Shown here in pieces: positions 1 to 6,388 of a DNA stretch of 10,647 bases; within the stretch, counting starts at the first letter, position 1, and each line of letters opens with the position of its first letter. A model generated the notes under the pieces. It saw only the letters and a program-made list of their open reading frames with translations. It was not told the origin of the DNA and ran no database searches. The stretch lies in assembly GCA_018985225.1 (NCBI GenBank), contig JADGIF010000337.1, forward strand, positions 1-10,647. Direction: 5' to 3'. The stretch comes from Amoeboradix gromovi (lineage: Eukaryota; Sanchytriomycota; Sanchytriomycetes; Sanchytriales; Sanchytriaceae). The position numbers and the translations under genes were made by a program.

Positions 1-98
1 TTCAGTGTCAATGTCAGTGTCCGGCTTTTTCTTCTTTGATTTACTGGTGTATGAAAGCTTTTGCTTTCTCTTGGCCACAACTTTATTTGCAAAGGTCT
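1..98 (-). CDS. possible exon of a gene running off the left edge
   Basis: On the minus strand the frame is open from about position 102 to the window edge and would encode a lysine-rich stretch (KRKQK then KSKKKK, like a bipartite nuclear localisation signal) followed by an acidic DTDIDTE run. There is no ATG on this strand anywhere between 1 and 340, so if it is coding it must be an internal or second exon. A minus-strand ATAG at 99-102 could be a 3' splice site, with the exon starting at 98. The plus strand is also open here (to a TGA at 140-142) but would give a hydrophobic, phenylalanine-rich peptide. The composition favours the minus strand. No family is recognised. Confidence 0.25.
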
Positions 99-152
99 CT
101 ATTTATGTGCAAGACAGTTCTTTCTGGATAGTTCTTAAATGAAAATATACCC

Positions 153-230
153 TATTATGAATCAGTATTATGAATTAGTATTATGAATTGGTATTATGAA
201 TTAGTACTATGAATCAGTATTATGAATCAG
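153..230. repeat. 13-bp tandem repeat, six copies in perfect register
   Basis: Six consecutive 13-bp units of consensus TATTATGAATYAG start at 153, 166, 179, 192, 205 and 218 with no indels. Substitutions are limited to the tail (CAG, TAG, TGG) and one TAC for TAT in copy five. The period is not a multiple of three, so the array is unlikely to be coding. Read on the plus strand, copies 1, 5 and 6 contain TGAATCA, one base from the AP-1/Gcn4-type bZIP site. On the minus strand the units read CTRATTCATAATA, and five of six match the CTRAY branch-point consensus. The array lies upstream of the possible left-edge minus-strand exon. Confidence 0.95.
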
Positions 231-525
231 ACGTCTATTTGAAATAAAGATTGGATGAAAGAGTAAGAGAATAGCTGTACAGAATATTTATTTTTGAAAT
301 TTCGATACAAAAAGTTATTTATTTTCCTTTTATACTCGTCAAATCTGCAACTAGCTGAATGTTCACTCGCCTCTTAAATCCATAAAATTAATAAAGCTGA
401 AATAATGTCCAAGTTGTTACAGAAAGTTAGTCCAGTTTTTATATTTGATGTCTCACTTGTTTTAAAATCTTTTTTTACTTTTGGAATGAATTCAAGCTAT
501 ATTAAGTGAAGTCAGTTTGGAAGAT
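231..525. other. AT-rich intergenic stretch, no gene seen
   Basis: Both strands carry frequent stops and I find no ORF worth reporting. The only signal is a TATA-like word near 330, described separately. The stretch lies between the 13-bp repeat array and the 3' end of the HIG1-family gene. Confidence 0.5.
326..335 (-). promoter_or_regulatory. TATA-box-like element on the minus strand
   Basis: The minus strand reads GTATAAAAGG, a good match to a TATA box. It sits about 230 bp upstream of the possible left-edge exon and has no other downstream gene on that strand. It could be that gene's promoter, but in AT-rich DNA such a word also occurs by chance. Confidence 0.25.
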
Positions 526-531
526 TTTATT
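526..531 (-). terminator. AATAAA poly(A) signal for the HIG1-family gene
   Basis: AATAAA on the minus strand, beginning 12 nt past the TAA stop at 544-546. Confidence 0.5.
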
Positions 532-543
532 TATAAAGTTTTG

Positions 544-783
544 TTAAAACGACTTTTTATTCTTGGCTTGAAATGCACTAACTCCAATTCCTAAAATTGT
601 CAGTGCCTGAAAAAACACCCTCATTCTCATCATATTTTGCGACTTGCGGCTATTACCCAGCATGAATTGTCTTATACCAATCGCACATGCTCCTACTGCA
701 GATAGAGCTGCCAAAGGTATCCATGGCTCACTCAACAACTTTTCTACTGTAAAGGGTGTTTTAACGAGCGGACTCTGTGTCAT
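544..783 (-). CDS. RCF1: HIG1-domain protein, RCF1-like respiratory supercomplex factor
   Basis: A 79-residue protein of the hypoxia-induced HIG1 family. Members sit in the mitochondrial inner membrane, bind cytochrome c oxidase and help form complex III-IV supercomplexes. The two membrane helices are visible at about residues 22-40 and 57-72. Between them lies the type-1 signature Q-x3-R-x-R-x3-Q at Q49, R53, R55 and Q59, inside SQNMMRMRVFFQALT. The segment before helix 1 (EKLLSEPWIPLAALSAVGA) also fits the family. The start is the first ATG (781-783). The frame stays open further up only to a TTG next to a TAA, so no longer eukaryotic start exists without an unseen upstream exon. At 79 residues it is shorter than yeast Rcf1 and nearer the animal HIGD1 size. 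The gene diverges from the large plus-strand gene at 946. Family assignment is firm; the exact orthologue is inferred. Confidence 0.88.
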   Translation of the reverse strand: MTQSPLVKTPFTVEKLLSEPWIPLAALSAVGACAIGIRQFMLGNSRKSQNMMRMRVFFQALTILGIGVSAFQAKNKKSF

Positions 784-945
784 CCTGTAAATTTGGCATT
801 TCTTTCTTACATTGTGCAATAGACTTTCAATGATTCCTGCCAATTATAATTAAAATTTTAATTCGTAGGCTGATGTGATTGGCTCCTGATATTAAAATTT
901 CTCCAATTTCCAATTTATAACCTTTCCCTCCCTTTCAAGTTTTTG
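784..945. promoter_or_regulatory. shared divergent promoter region
   Basis: This 162-bp gap separates two divergent starts and must hold both promoters. CCAAT occurs on the plus strand at 840-844, 903-907 and 910-914, and on the minus strand at 878-882 (plus-strand ATTGG), about 95 bp before the HIG1 ATG. CCAAT boxes bind the fungal HAP complex, a known activator of respiratory genes, so the minus-strand copy suits an RCF1-like gene. A pyrimidine-rich tract at about 919-938 lies just before the ATG at 946, a common layout in fungal promoters. Binding itself is an inference. Confidence 0.45.
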
Positions 946-3228
946 ATGGAATTCACATTTCCTACAAACATCAACAGAAGTGGCACTATAAAAAAGAAGG
1001 TAAAGAAGCTTCAAAAGCAAGGCATTAATATCGAAATTAGGAATAATCAAGTTAGAATGGATAGAGCTGATAAAGATGTTCAAAAGTTCTTCGAGGGCCA
1101 AATTAAGAAATATGAAATAAGTCTTCGTCATGAGCAAATGCGGAACAACATTCAGCCTGCATCAATGATGATCGCTCCTCCGCAGATGTCTAATCAATAT
1201 CCGCCTTGGGCGCAACCAGGAATGCAGATGAACTATGTACAGGGTAGAAGCTACGCCCACTCTATGTCAGGCAGTCAATTTGAAGAGAGTCAAAATGGCA
1301 GTCAGTATGGTGGCAGCCAATTTAGTAATAGTCCTCAACACACTCCTCAGCAACCGAATAACAATCATTCACGTCATCAGTCAGGCGGTTTAATTGATAT
1401 GGTTAAAGGCAAAGATTTGGATCATTCTCGCATATACAACGATATGAGGTTGGAGAACATTGAAAAAATTAGAGACGATTATCGCCGTACTTCTGGTTTG
1501 TTAGGCTATACAAAAGTTCGTGGTGCAGTCGTCTCTATTCCTCAAAAGCAGCAATCAAGCTCTTCTGTGGCGGGTAATAAGAATCATCGCCAATCTTTAA
1601 TTCATGACCCTCGTCGCTCCTTTGTTCATCTTAGTGACGATGAACCTTCGTCACCTTCTTCTATTTCTTCTGATAGTCTTCTAAAATCCCCTCCATCTAA
1701 AATGCAACCTAATCGCCATACCATGACTTTTGACCCCAACCAAATAAAACAGCAAATCCTTCGAATGGAACAACAGAGCAAACCCAAGCTCCATAACAAT
1801 CTTAAGAAGCCACGTTCTGCCATACTCTCTTACTATGCCAGTGACAGTGATGAGGATGTTCAGCAAAAAATTATTAAAAAGCAACAAACTTCCAAAGGCA
1901 AGTCCAAGAGCGGCATGCCAAAATCGCCTCCTCCTTTAATTAAGTTGAGTCCCGGAAAGGTTAAGCAAATCGATTATTCCATTAACCCTTCTATTAAATC
2001 TAAAGGTTCTACCAAGGATGAGCGAAAAAGAAAAAGAAAACAAGAGAAGAAGAAAGCAAAGCAGCTAGAGGATCAGCGCGCAAAAGAAGAGGAGCTACTC
2101 CAAATTGAAGCTAAGCGTATCAAAGAAGCCAAGGAACTGGAGGAGCTGCAAGAGTTAAAGAAATCACCACCTCTACTCGTTCAAATGGATTCTGACCTCA
2201 ATATGAGCGAGCGTCCAATCCACAAGAGTTCCTCCAACATTCATATTGTTAAGAATAATCAAAACATAGTCCCTGTTGCACAAAAACCTAAAAATATCAA
2301 GTCCTTACCATCTTCAATTAGCCAGTTGGCTGACGGAAGCGAAAGAAAAGCTAATGAGTCTTCTATCTCATCTATTTACGCTTCCAACTCGGTAGATGTT
2401 CCTGTACATGTCCCAAAAAAGTCTAATGGGCCATCAAGCGAAGCAACTAACAGTGTCAATAATGCTTCTGCCGCAACGATTGCTGATCATATGGACATTT
2501 TATCATCGGAAGTATTTAATTCATCTGTTGACTATGCTTCTACTTTGTTTACTCCACCTTCTGTTTGTGACACAAATGTGCTACTTGATGTTGATATGAG
2601 TAGAGTAAGCAGTGATCAAAACCAATCATATGCTGTTACAAGAGAAGGTTTATCTCGGGATCAAAAAATGTTAGATGTTTTAAATAAGGATAATGCTCAA
2701 TTGAAGAACGTAAATGCTGAATTGATTGATATACAGCAACACGTGCACGATGCATTTGTTAATGCTTCTCCAGATATGCTTGAAGAAGTAGTGCCAATTG
2801 TAGAAATTATGACATCGCCAATACAAATTGACATGGATGCAGACAAGGATTACTACGCCAACAAGCCAGAATATCCTGAGAGACCACAACTAGGAGATAC
2901 ATTGTACAGAGGAGGAGCAAGTAGAAACATTGGTACTGGTATTGATTCACGAGATGGCAGAGCAACTGATTTAGACAGCAGACTGGAAAACAGTGCTAGA
3001 AATGTAGATATCAGTAAAGTAATAAACAGTAGTGCCTCCAATGATGAAGAAATGGTTTTGGGGTGTATTAGACCAAAGAAGACAAGAGTAAAGAATGAAC
3101 CGCTGCTTGAGTTTAAGGGTGAAGAAAAGTACAGTTTTATGCCATACATTCCTAACGCAGGAATGAGTTATGTAGAAAAACCAAAAGAGAATAAACTGAA
3201 GAAATGGTGGTCAAAACTTATTAAATAA
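946..3228 (+). CDS. large, mostly disordered protein with coiled coil; not recognised
   Basis: A 760-residue protein starting at the first ATG; the preceding TTG is not a plausible start. I do not recognise the family. In order it shows a basic N-terminus (residues 1-65, KKKVKKLQKQG then a charged helix); a Gln/Ser/Asn-rich stretch (about 80-145) with three GSQ/GGSQ units near 107-123; a more conserved-looking block from about 146 (LIDMVKGKDLDHSRIYNDM, then RRTSGLLGYTKVRG); serine clusters with SP and acidic S-D-E sites that look like kinase targets; a basic cluster at 359-372 leading into a Glu/Lys-rich coiled coil to about 405; a long polar linker; and a basic C-terminus ending KKWWSKLIK, which could bind membrane. 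It reads like a scaffold or polarity protein, but that is a guess. Arginine codon use changes along the gene (see findings). The AATAAA at 3224-3229 embeds the stop. Confidence 0.85.
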   Translation: MEFTFPTNINRSGTIKKKVKKLQKQGINIEIRNNQVRMDRADKDVQKFFEGQIKKYEISLRHEQMRNNIQPASMMIAPPQMSNQYPPWAQPGMQMNYVQGRSYAHSMSGSQFEESQNGSQYGGSQFSNSPQHTPQQPNNNHSRHQSGGLIDMVKGKDLDHSRIYNDMRLENIEKIRDDYRRTSGLLGYTKVRGAVVSIPQKQQSSSSVAGNKNHRQSLIHDPRRSFVHLSDDEPSSPSSISSDSLLKSPPSKMQPNRHTMTFDPNQIKQQILRMEQQSKPKLHNNLKKPRSAILSYYASDSDEDVQQKIIKKQQTSKGKSKSGMPKSPPPLIKLSPGKVKQIDYSINPSIKSKGSTKDERKRKRKQEKKKAKQLEDQRAKEEELLQIEAKRIKEAKELEELQELKKSPPLLVQMDSDLNMSERPIHKSSSNIHIVKNNQNIVPVAQKPKNIKSLPSSISQLADGSERKANESSISSIYASNSVDVPVHVPKKSNGPSSEATNSVNNASAATIADHMDILSSEVFNSSVDYASTLFTPPSVCDTNVLLDVDMSRVSSDQNQSYAVTREGLSRDQKMLDVLNKDNAQLKNVNAELIDIQQHVHDAFVNASPDMLEEVVPIVEIMTSPIQIDMDADKDYYANKPEYPERPQLGDTLYRGGASRNIGTGIDSRDGRATDLDSRLENSARNVDISKVINSSASNDEEMVLGCIRPKKTRVKNEPLLEFKGEEKYSFMPYIPNAGMSYVEKPKENKLKKWWSKLIK

Positions 3229-3229
3229 A
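3224..3229 (+). terminator. AATAAA poly(A) signal embedding the stop codon
   Basis: AATAAA contains the TAA stop (3226-3228) of the large plus-strand gene. Confidence 0.45.
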
Positions 3230-3284
3230 CTAATTTTATTATTTGTAAATTCATTGAAAGTCCATTTATTCAAGTTCCCAGGTG

Positions 3285-3293
3285 TATATAAAG
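3285..3293 (+). promoter_or_regulatory. TATA box of the first tetraspan gene
   Basis: TATATAAAG lies 94 bp before the ATG at 3387, in a 158-bp gap after the large gene. Spacing and sequence fit a fungal TATA element for the downstream membrane-protein gene. Confidence 0.45.
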
Positions 3294-3386
3294 ATCGCAT
3301 TGCAGCAAGTTCTTACTAAAAATCGTTTTCATTTTTAGACTGCTTTGCTCGGAAATTAGACGACTACTCCGTATTGCAATTTAAGG

Positions 3387-3857
3387 ATGCAAAGAGAGAA
3401 ACCGCTAACTAGAGAACCTTTGCTATGCTGCTGCAAAGTAAGATCAGGTCTGAATGTTATTTTTGCTATCATGCTGATATATGGAACAATTCTATTAGTT
3501 TTGGGAACATATCTGGTTGGATCATTAATTGTGATAGCAGGAGCGTTAGGATTTTGTTCTACAGTAGTTAATAGATCATTGCTAGTAGCAATTGCGGCAG
3601 CCGGCTTTACTATCCTAATGACCTTCGTATGTGTCGCTTCAATTGTATTTCTCACCCAGCTTACGAGTTATATTCAAATGCGGTATTCAGCTGATGTTCT
3701 GGGAAACGCAGCCATTAGGCAGCAGAGTATCAAGAAAATATACAACACATGGCTTGCAATATATATCTTGAGTATAATACTTAGTTTGGGATTTGGACTG
3801 ATGGTTTTGAACAGAATGTGGGCCTATCATAAATTTTTAAAGAAGATTAATAAATAA
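3387..3857 (+). CDS. four-helix (tetraspan) membrane protein A
   Basis: A 156-residue protein with four hydrophobic segments at about 22-40, 43-61, 64-90 and 122-143, and short ends, so nearly all of it is membrane. The N-terminus carries a Cys triplet (C14-C16) right before helix 1, a typical palmitoylation context. The junction of helices 1 and 2 reads GTYLVGSLIVIAGALGF at 40-56, matching the same residue numbers in tetraspan B at 10 of 17 positions and more weakly tetraspan C. The loop between helices 3 and 4 (91-121) is the likely outer loop and, unlike B and C, has no N-glycosylation sequon. The fold resembles MARVEL/Sur7/claudin-type proteins, but I cannot assign it to one of them. It converges with the F-box gene across 157 bp. 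Function unknown; probably plasma or internal membrane organisation. Confidence 0.85.
   Translation: MQREKPLTREPLLCCCKVRSGLNVIFAIMLIYGTILLVLGTYLVGSLIVIAGALGFCSTVVNRSLLVAIAAAGFTILMTFVCVASIVFLTQLTSYIQMRYSADVLGNAAIRQQSIKKIYNTWLAIYILSIILSLGFGLMVLNRMWAYHKFLKKINK
3849..3854 (+). terminator. AATAAA poly(A) signal abutting the stop codon
   Basis: AATAAA directly precedes the TAA stop (3855-3857) of tetraspan A, so the last sense codons form the signal. Confidence 0.45.
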
Positions 3858-4014
3858 GTAGTTTTACTCTGGTTCAAAATTACAAACTTGTAAAGATAAA
3901 TCAAAACTTGATAATGTCAAGTACTTATTATTAAATGCGACATGATGTATTGGCAACATTTGTGACTTTAAAGAAAATAGATGCTTATTATCCCTGCTAT
4001 ATATCATTGCGGTG

Positions 4015-5013
4015 TTAGTTCCAGTTGAAAACACTACCTAGATTAGTATAGTACACCTTTTCGTTAGTTGCTTTTACCGTTAATACAGCCTCATCAGAGT
4101 TCGGAGAATTGAACCATGGTAACGATATGTTTTTTAAAATGTGAATGTGATGTAAACCTTTTGAATATCCAATGAAGAGTTCGCTGCCAACCAGACTTAA
4201 GCAATATATTTGAGTAATAAACGTAAAGCTTTCTACAAGATTCAAGTTAAAACCCCAAACATTTACTCGCCTATCCAAACTTCCGGTTGCAATATATAAT
4301 TCATTAGCTTCTATGCACGTAATTGCTGCTTCATGAGCATTTATCACGTCAACTTTTTGTGTTTCCATGTTTATTATAATCAGTTGTCCTTGCTCATTTC
4401 CGCAATACAGCATATCTGACTTAAGAATCATTGTAGACACCTCTACTCGCGGTATTATGTACTCTTGGCTAGTAAATGTCTTAAAGTTCCAAACTCTTAT
4501 TATTCCGTCATTACTTGCTGTAGCCACTATACTGCCATTTATTGCTGCAGACTTTATCTTTTCACCATGCCTTAGTGAAGCTATTGCTTTCCCACTTTCT
4601 AAACTCCATACTACACCATTTCCTCTAATAGATACGGAGACTACTAATTTACTATCCAAATCTACACACATGTGTATGTGCCTTGTAATGTTTAAACTTG
4701 TAAAAGAAATATCTCTTATCACCCCATTATCCTCGTAATACAATTTTGTTGATTTATATTTTCCTGTGTTCCAATTCTTTAATGTTAAAAATCTATGTCT
4801 ATATATCCTTTTCCATTCATTGCTTATTATTAATTTCTCTGGATCTTGTTTACATTCCTCATAATCAATATTATATTTTATTCTCCAAAAGTAATCATCA
4901 TTTAACACACTACTAAACCCCTTGTCTACCAGGTTCAATCGTGATATAGTGCTTATCGAACAAAGCTGAGCTATGCTACTTAATATCTCTCTTGGTACAT
5001 CTTGAATACTCAT
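4015..5013 (-). CDS. F-box protein with WD40 repeats
   Basis: A 332-residue protein, probably the substrate-recognition subunit of an SCF (Skp1-Cullin-F-box) ubiquitin ligase. Residues 4-45 form the F-box (VPREILSSIAQL...LNLVDKGFSSVLNDDYFWRIKY). A linker with WKRIYRHRFL and KNWNTG at 67-84 is typical of F-box/WD proteins. WD-type blades follow: VVSVSIRGNGVVWSLESGK near 124-142, IVATASNDGIIRVWN at 162-176, MLYCGNEQGQLIIINMET around 201-218, LYIATGSLDRRVNVWG at 239-254, and a weaker LFIGYSKGLHHIHIL near 279-293. Only five or six blades are visible, so the propeller is short or its last blades are divergent. The start is the ATG at 5011-5013; the TTG before it is ignored. No AATAAA lies close behind the stop, unlike most neighbours. 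The substrate cannot be predicted. Confidence 0.88.
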   Translation of the reverse strand: MSIQDVPREILSSIAQLCSISTISRLNLVDKGFSSVLNDDYFWRIKYNIDYEECKQDPEKLIISNEWKRIYRHRFLTLKNWNTGKYKSTKLYYEDNGVIRDISFTSLNITRHIHMCVDLDSKLVVSVSIRGNGVVWSLESGKAIASLRHGEKIKSAAINGSIVATASNDGIIRVWNFKTFTSQEYIIPRVEVSTMILKSDMLYCGNEQGQLIIINMETQKVDVINAHEAAITCIEANELYIATGSLDRRVNVWGFNLNLVESFTFITQIYCLSLVGSELFIGYSKGLHHIHILKNISLPWFNSPNSDEAVLTVKATNEKVYYTNLGSVFNWN

Positions 5014-5263
5014 CAAGCCACATTACGAGCGTTGGAAACACTTGAAAAACTTCTTAATACATATATCTCAAAAATTGGAACAAGTTCCGCAAAAGCACTC
5101 TATCTCAGATCGCCTCATGTTTAAAAGACATTTATTAACTAATTACACTTCTTTGCCACTGACTAGCTTCTTGTTTGGAATAGTGCAGTTGCTTAAAACT
5201 CCTCGTTAAAAGTCCTGATTTCCGAGAAAATCCAGAATTCTACAGAGAAACTAATGCTAGATC

Positions 5264-5557
5264 TCAGTTACAGTGATTGCTCACTCTTTCAGTACCCTGA
5301 GATGGGATTGAATAAAGATGCAGATACTTGATGTATATGTTCCTTGCTGCCATATGGTCTCTATCTATCTTCAAATGACACCTTGTACATGTGTATGTTT
5401 CTAAGCTGGTTTTCTTTAGAGTACCACACCTTGTACATGTCTGACTAGTAAATGATTCATTGCATTCGATTATCGTCTTTCCTCTTTGTTTACACGTGAA
5501 CTTCAGGCGTTCCTTGAATAAATTGTGCAGATATCTCTTATAGCCATTGAAAGACAT
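5264..5557 (-). pseudogene. C-terminal fragment of a TnpB/Fanzor-type RNA-guided nuclease
   Basis: This 97-codon frame holds the end of an OrfB/TnpB/Fanzor nuclease, the transposon-borne family ancestral to Cas12. It shows KERLKFTCKQRGK, then NESFTSQTC at 33-41 and a zinc ribbon with C41-x2-C44 and C57-x2-C60. IDRDHMAARNI follows, the RuvC-III motif; D67 is the likely catalytic aspartate. RuvC-I, RuvC-II and the guide-binding half are missing: a TAG (5558-5560) directly precedes this ATG and further stops follow upstream. TnpB/Fanzor proteins are normally about 350-650 residues, so this is a remnant, or the last exon of a decayed spliced copy. It ends in TGA, whereas all eight well-supported genes here end in TAA. 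In a eukaryotic setting Fanzor is the natural label, but recent transfer of a TnpB cannot be excluded. Confidence 0.85.
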
Positions 5558-5760
5558 CTAATTCTTCCATGTTTGGGCCAGTTCCTCAGTGTTGATGAAT
5601 GTATACTACAACTATTAGTTGTTTCTTTAGATTTGACATATTCAGGATTACATCTATTTATTCCATTTACCATTTTTATAATTGCCATCAACATGGCAAA
5701 ACACGTTTTAATAACATTCTTCTACTCTTTCATCGTATTTTTATCGTAGCTTATCACTTC
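5558..5760 (-). pseudogene. decayed upstream part of the nuclease (inferred)
   Basis: Directly upstream of the zinc-ribbon frame the same reading frame gives INTEELAQTWKN, a stop, and then several more stops. Another frame is open for about 63 codons (5503-5694). None shows a clear RuvC-I or RuvC-II motif. The position is where the middle of the nuclease should lie, so I infer frameshifted remains, but the sequence alone does not prove it. Confidence 0.3.
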
Positions 5761-6101
5761 AAACAAAAGTACTCTGATTTTAATAATTTTCAAGTTTGTT
5801 TAATGGATTGCTATAACTTAAAATAAATTTTTGGGTGGTTCTTTGGGACATGGGCCAACTAATAACACATTATCTCTTTCCGTTTTCGCAAGACATTTAA
5901 AAATCTATTGATATTCCACATTTATGTCAAAAGATATCATCAAGTTTCGAGAGTCGCATACAGCAAGCAAAAGAGTTTCTTCAACGACTTTTCAGTGCCA
6001 TATTCCAATAAACAAGTGATCTGAGATAAGTAAAAACAAACAATAATTAGTGCTGGTTGCCAAGAATATTTAGTCCAAGATTGTTAAAAATATTACACGA
6101 G

Positions 6102-6116
6102 GTGCGATAGTCGCAC
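6102..6116. repeat. 15-bp palindrome
   Basis: GTGCGA-TAG-TCGCAC is a perfect 6-bp inverted repeat with a 3-bp centre. It is GC-rich against an AT-rich background and could be a protein-binding site or part of a transposon end. Confidence 0.6.
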
Positions 6117-6378
6117 AGCAATAAACCTAAATTTAATCTTTTGAATTTTGAAGTATTTTTGCCAATTTAATCATATTGTTAGTGGATATCTTCAGACGAT
6201 TATAACACTGCAAAATGGCATCCAGAGTTCCTCATTGTAATCTTGGATGGCTGAGCAAGGTTACGGCTGCAAATTATGATAAAAACCTTCATTTCAGAAT
6301 ATGCGACTCTAAGTGCTAACAGAGATAAATCCATATGATAAAAAAGTCTACTTAAAAGATTATATTCTTATGATATTG

Positions 6379-6384
6379 TTTATT
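6379..6384 (-). terminator. AATAAA poly(A) signal 4 nt after the stop
   Basis: AATAAA on the minus strand, four bases beyond the TAA stop (6389-6391) of tetraspan B. Confidence 0.45.
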
Positions 6385-6388
6385 ATAG

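Larger units (their letters stand above)
5101..6028. repeat. 11-bp inverted repeat flanking the TnpB/Fanzor relic
   Basis: TATCTCAGATC at 5101-5111 is mirrored by GATCTGAGATA at 6018-6028. The match extends imperfectly on both sides (ACT outside; G/A-C-C/T-T inside). The arms enclose the nuclease remnant and could be decayed terminal repeats of its carrier element. A second 11-bp inverted pair nearby (5950-5960 and 6300-6310) shows that such matches may be accidental here. Confidence 0.25.
5761..6388. other. gene-poor AT-rich stretch with inverted repeats
   Basis: No convincing gene. The longest ATG frame I could follow by hand is 34 codons (plus, 6215-6319), with no recognisable family. The stretch contains a 15-bp palindrome at 6102-6116, an 11-bp inverted pair (5950-5960 AGAGTCGCATA and 6300-6310 TATGCGACTCT), and related words AGTCGCATACAGCAA (5952) and AGTCGCACAGCAA (6109). 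The repeated GTCGCA/TGCGAC words suggest remains of a small DNA transposon or MITE. Confidence 0.4.

Noticed and set aside
784-810. Minus-strand GTAAGA...TTTACAG just before the HIG1 start, resembling an intron
   Set aside because: It would be about 26 nt, too short for a typical spliceosomal intron, and no coding exon with an ATG lies upstream.
784-843. Extension of the HIG1-family protein upstream to a TTG at 841-843
   Set aside because: TTG is not a normal start in fungal nuclear genes and a TAA lies directly before it. The ATG at 781-783 gives a complete HIG1 protein.
1681-1887. Hydrophobic minus-strand frames inside the large plus-strand gene
   Set aside because: They mirror its low-complexity coding sequence and start without a credible promoter. 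The plus-strand frame is open for 760 codons.
6033-6160. About 40 open codons on the minus strand (GKNTSKFKRLNLGLLLCDYRT...)
   Set aside because: No ATG and no family resemblance; it overlaps the palindrome region and is probably chance.
6215-6319. 34-codon plus-strand ORF (MASRVPHCNLGW...)
   Set aside because: Too short, no known motif, and it lies in the repeat-rich decayed stretch. Nothing supports expression.
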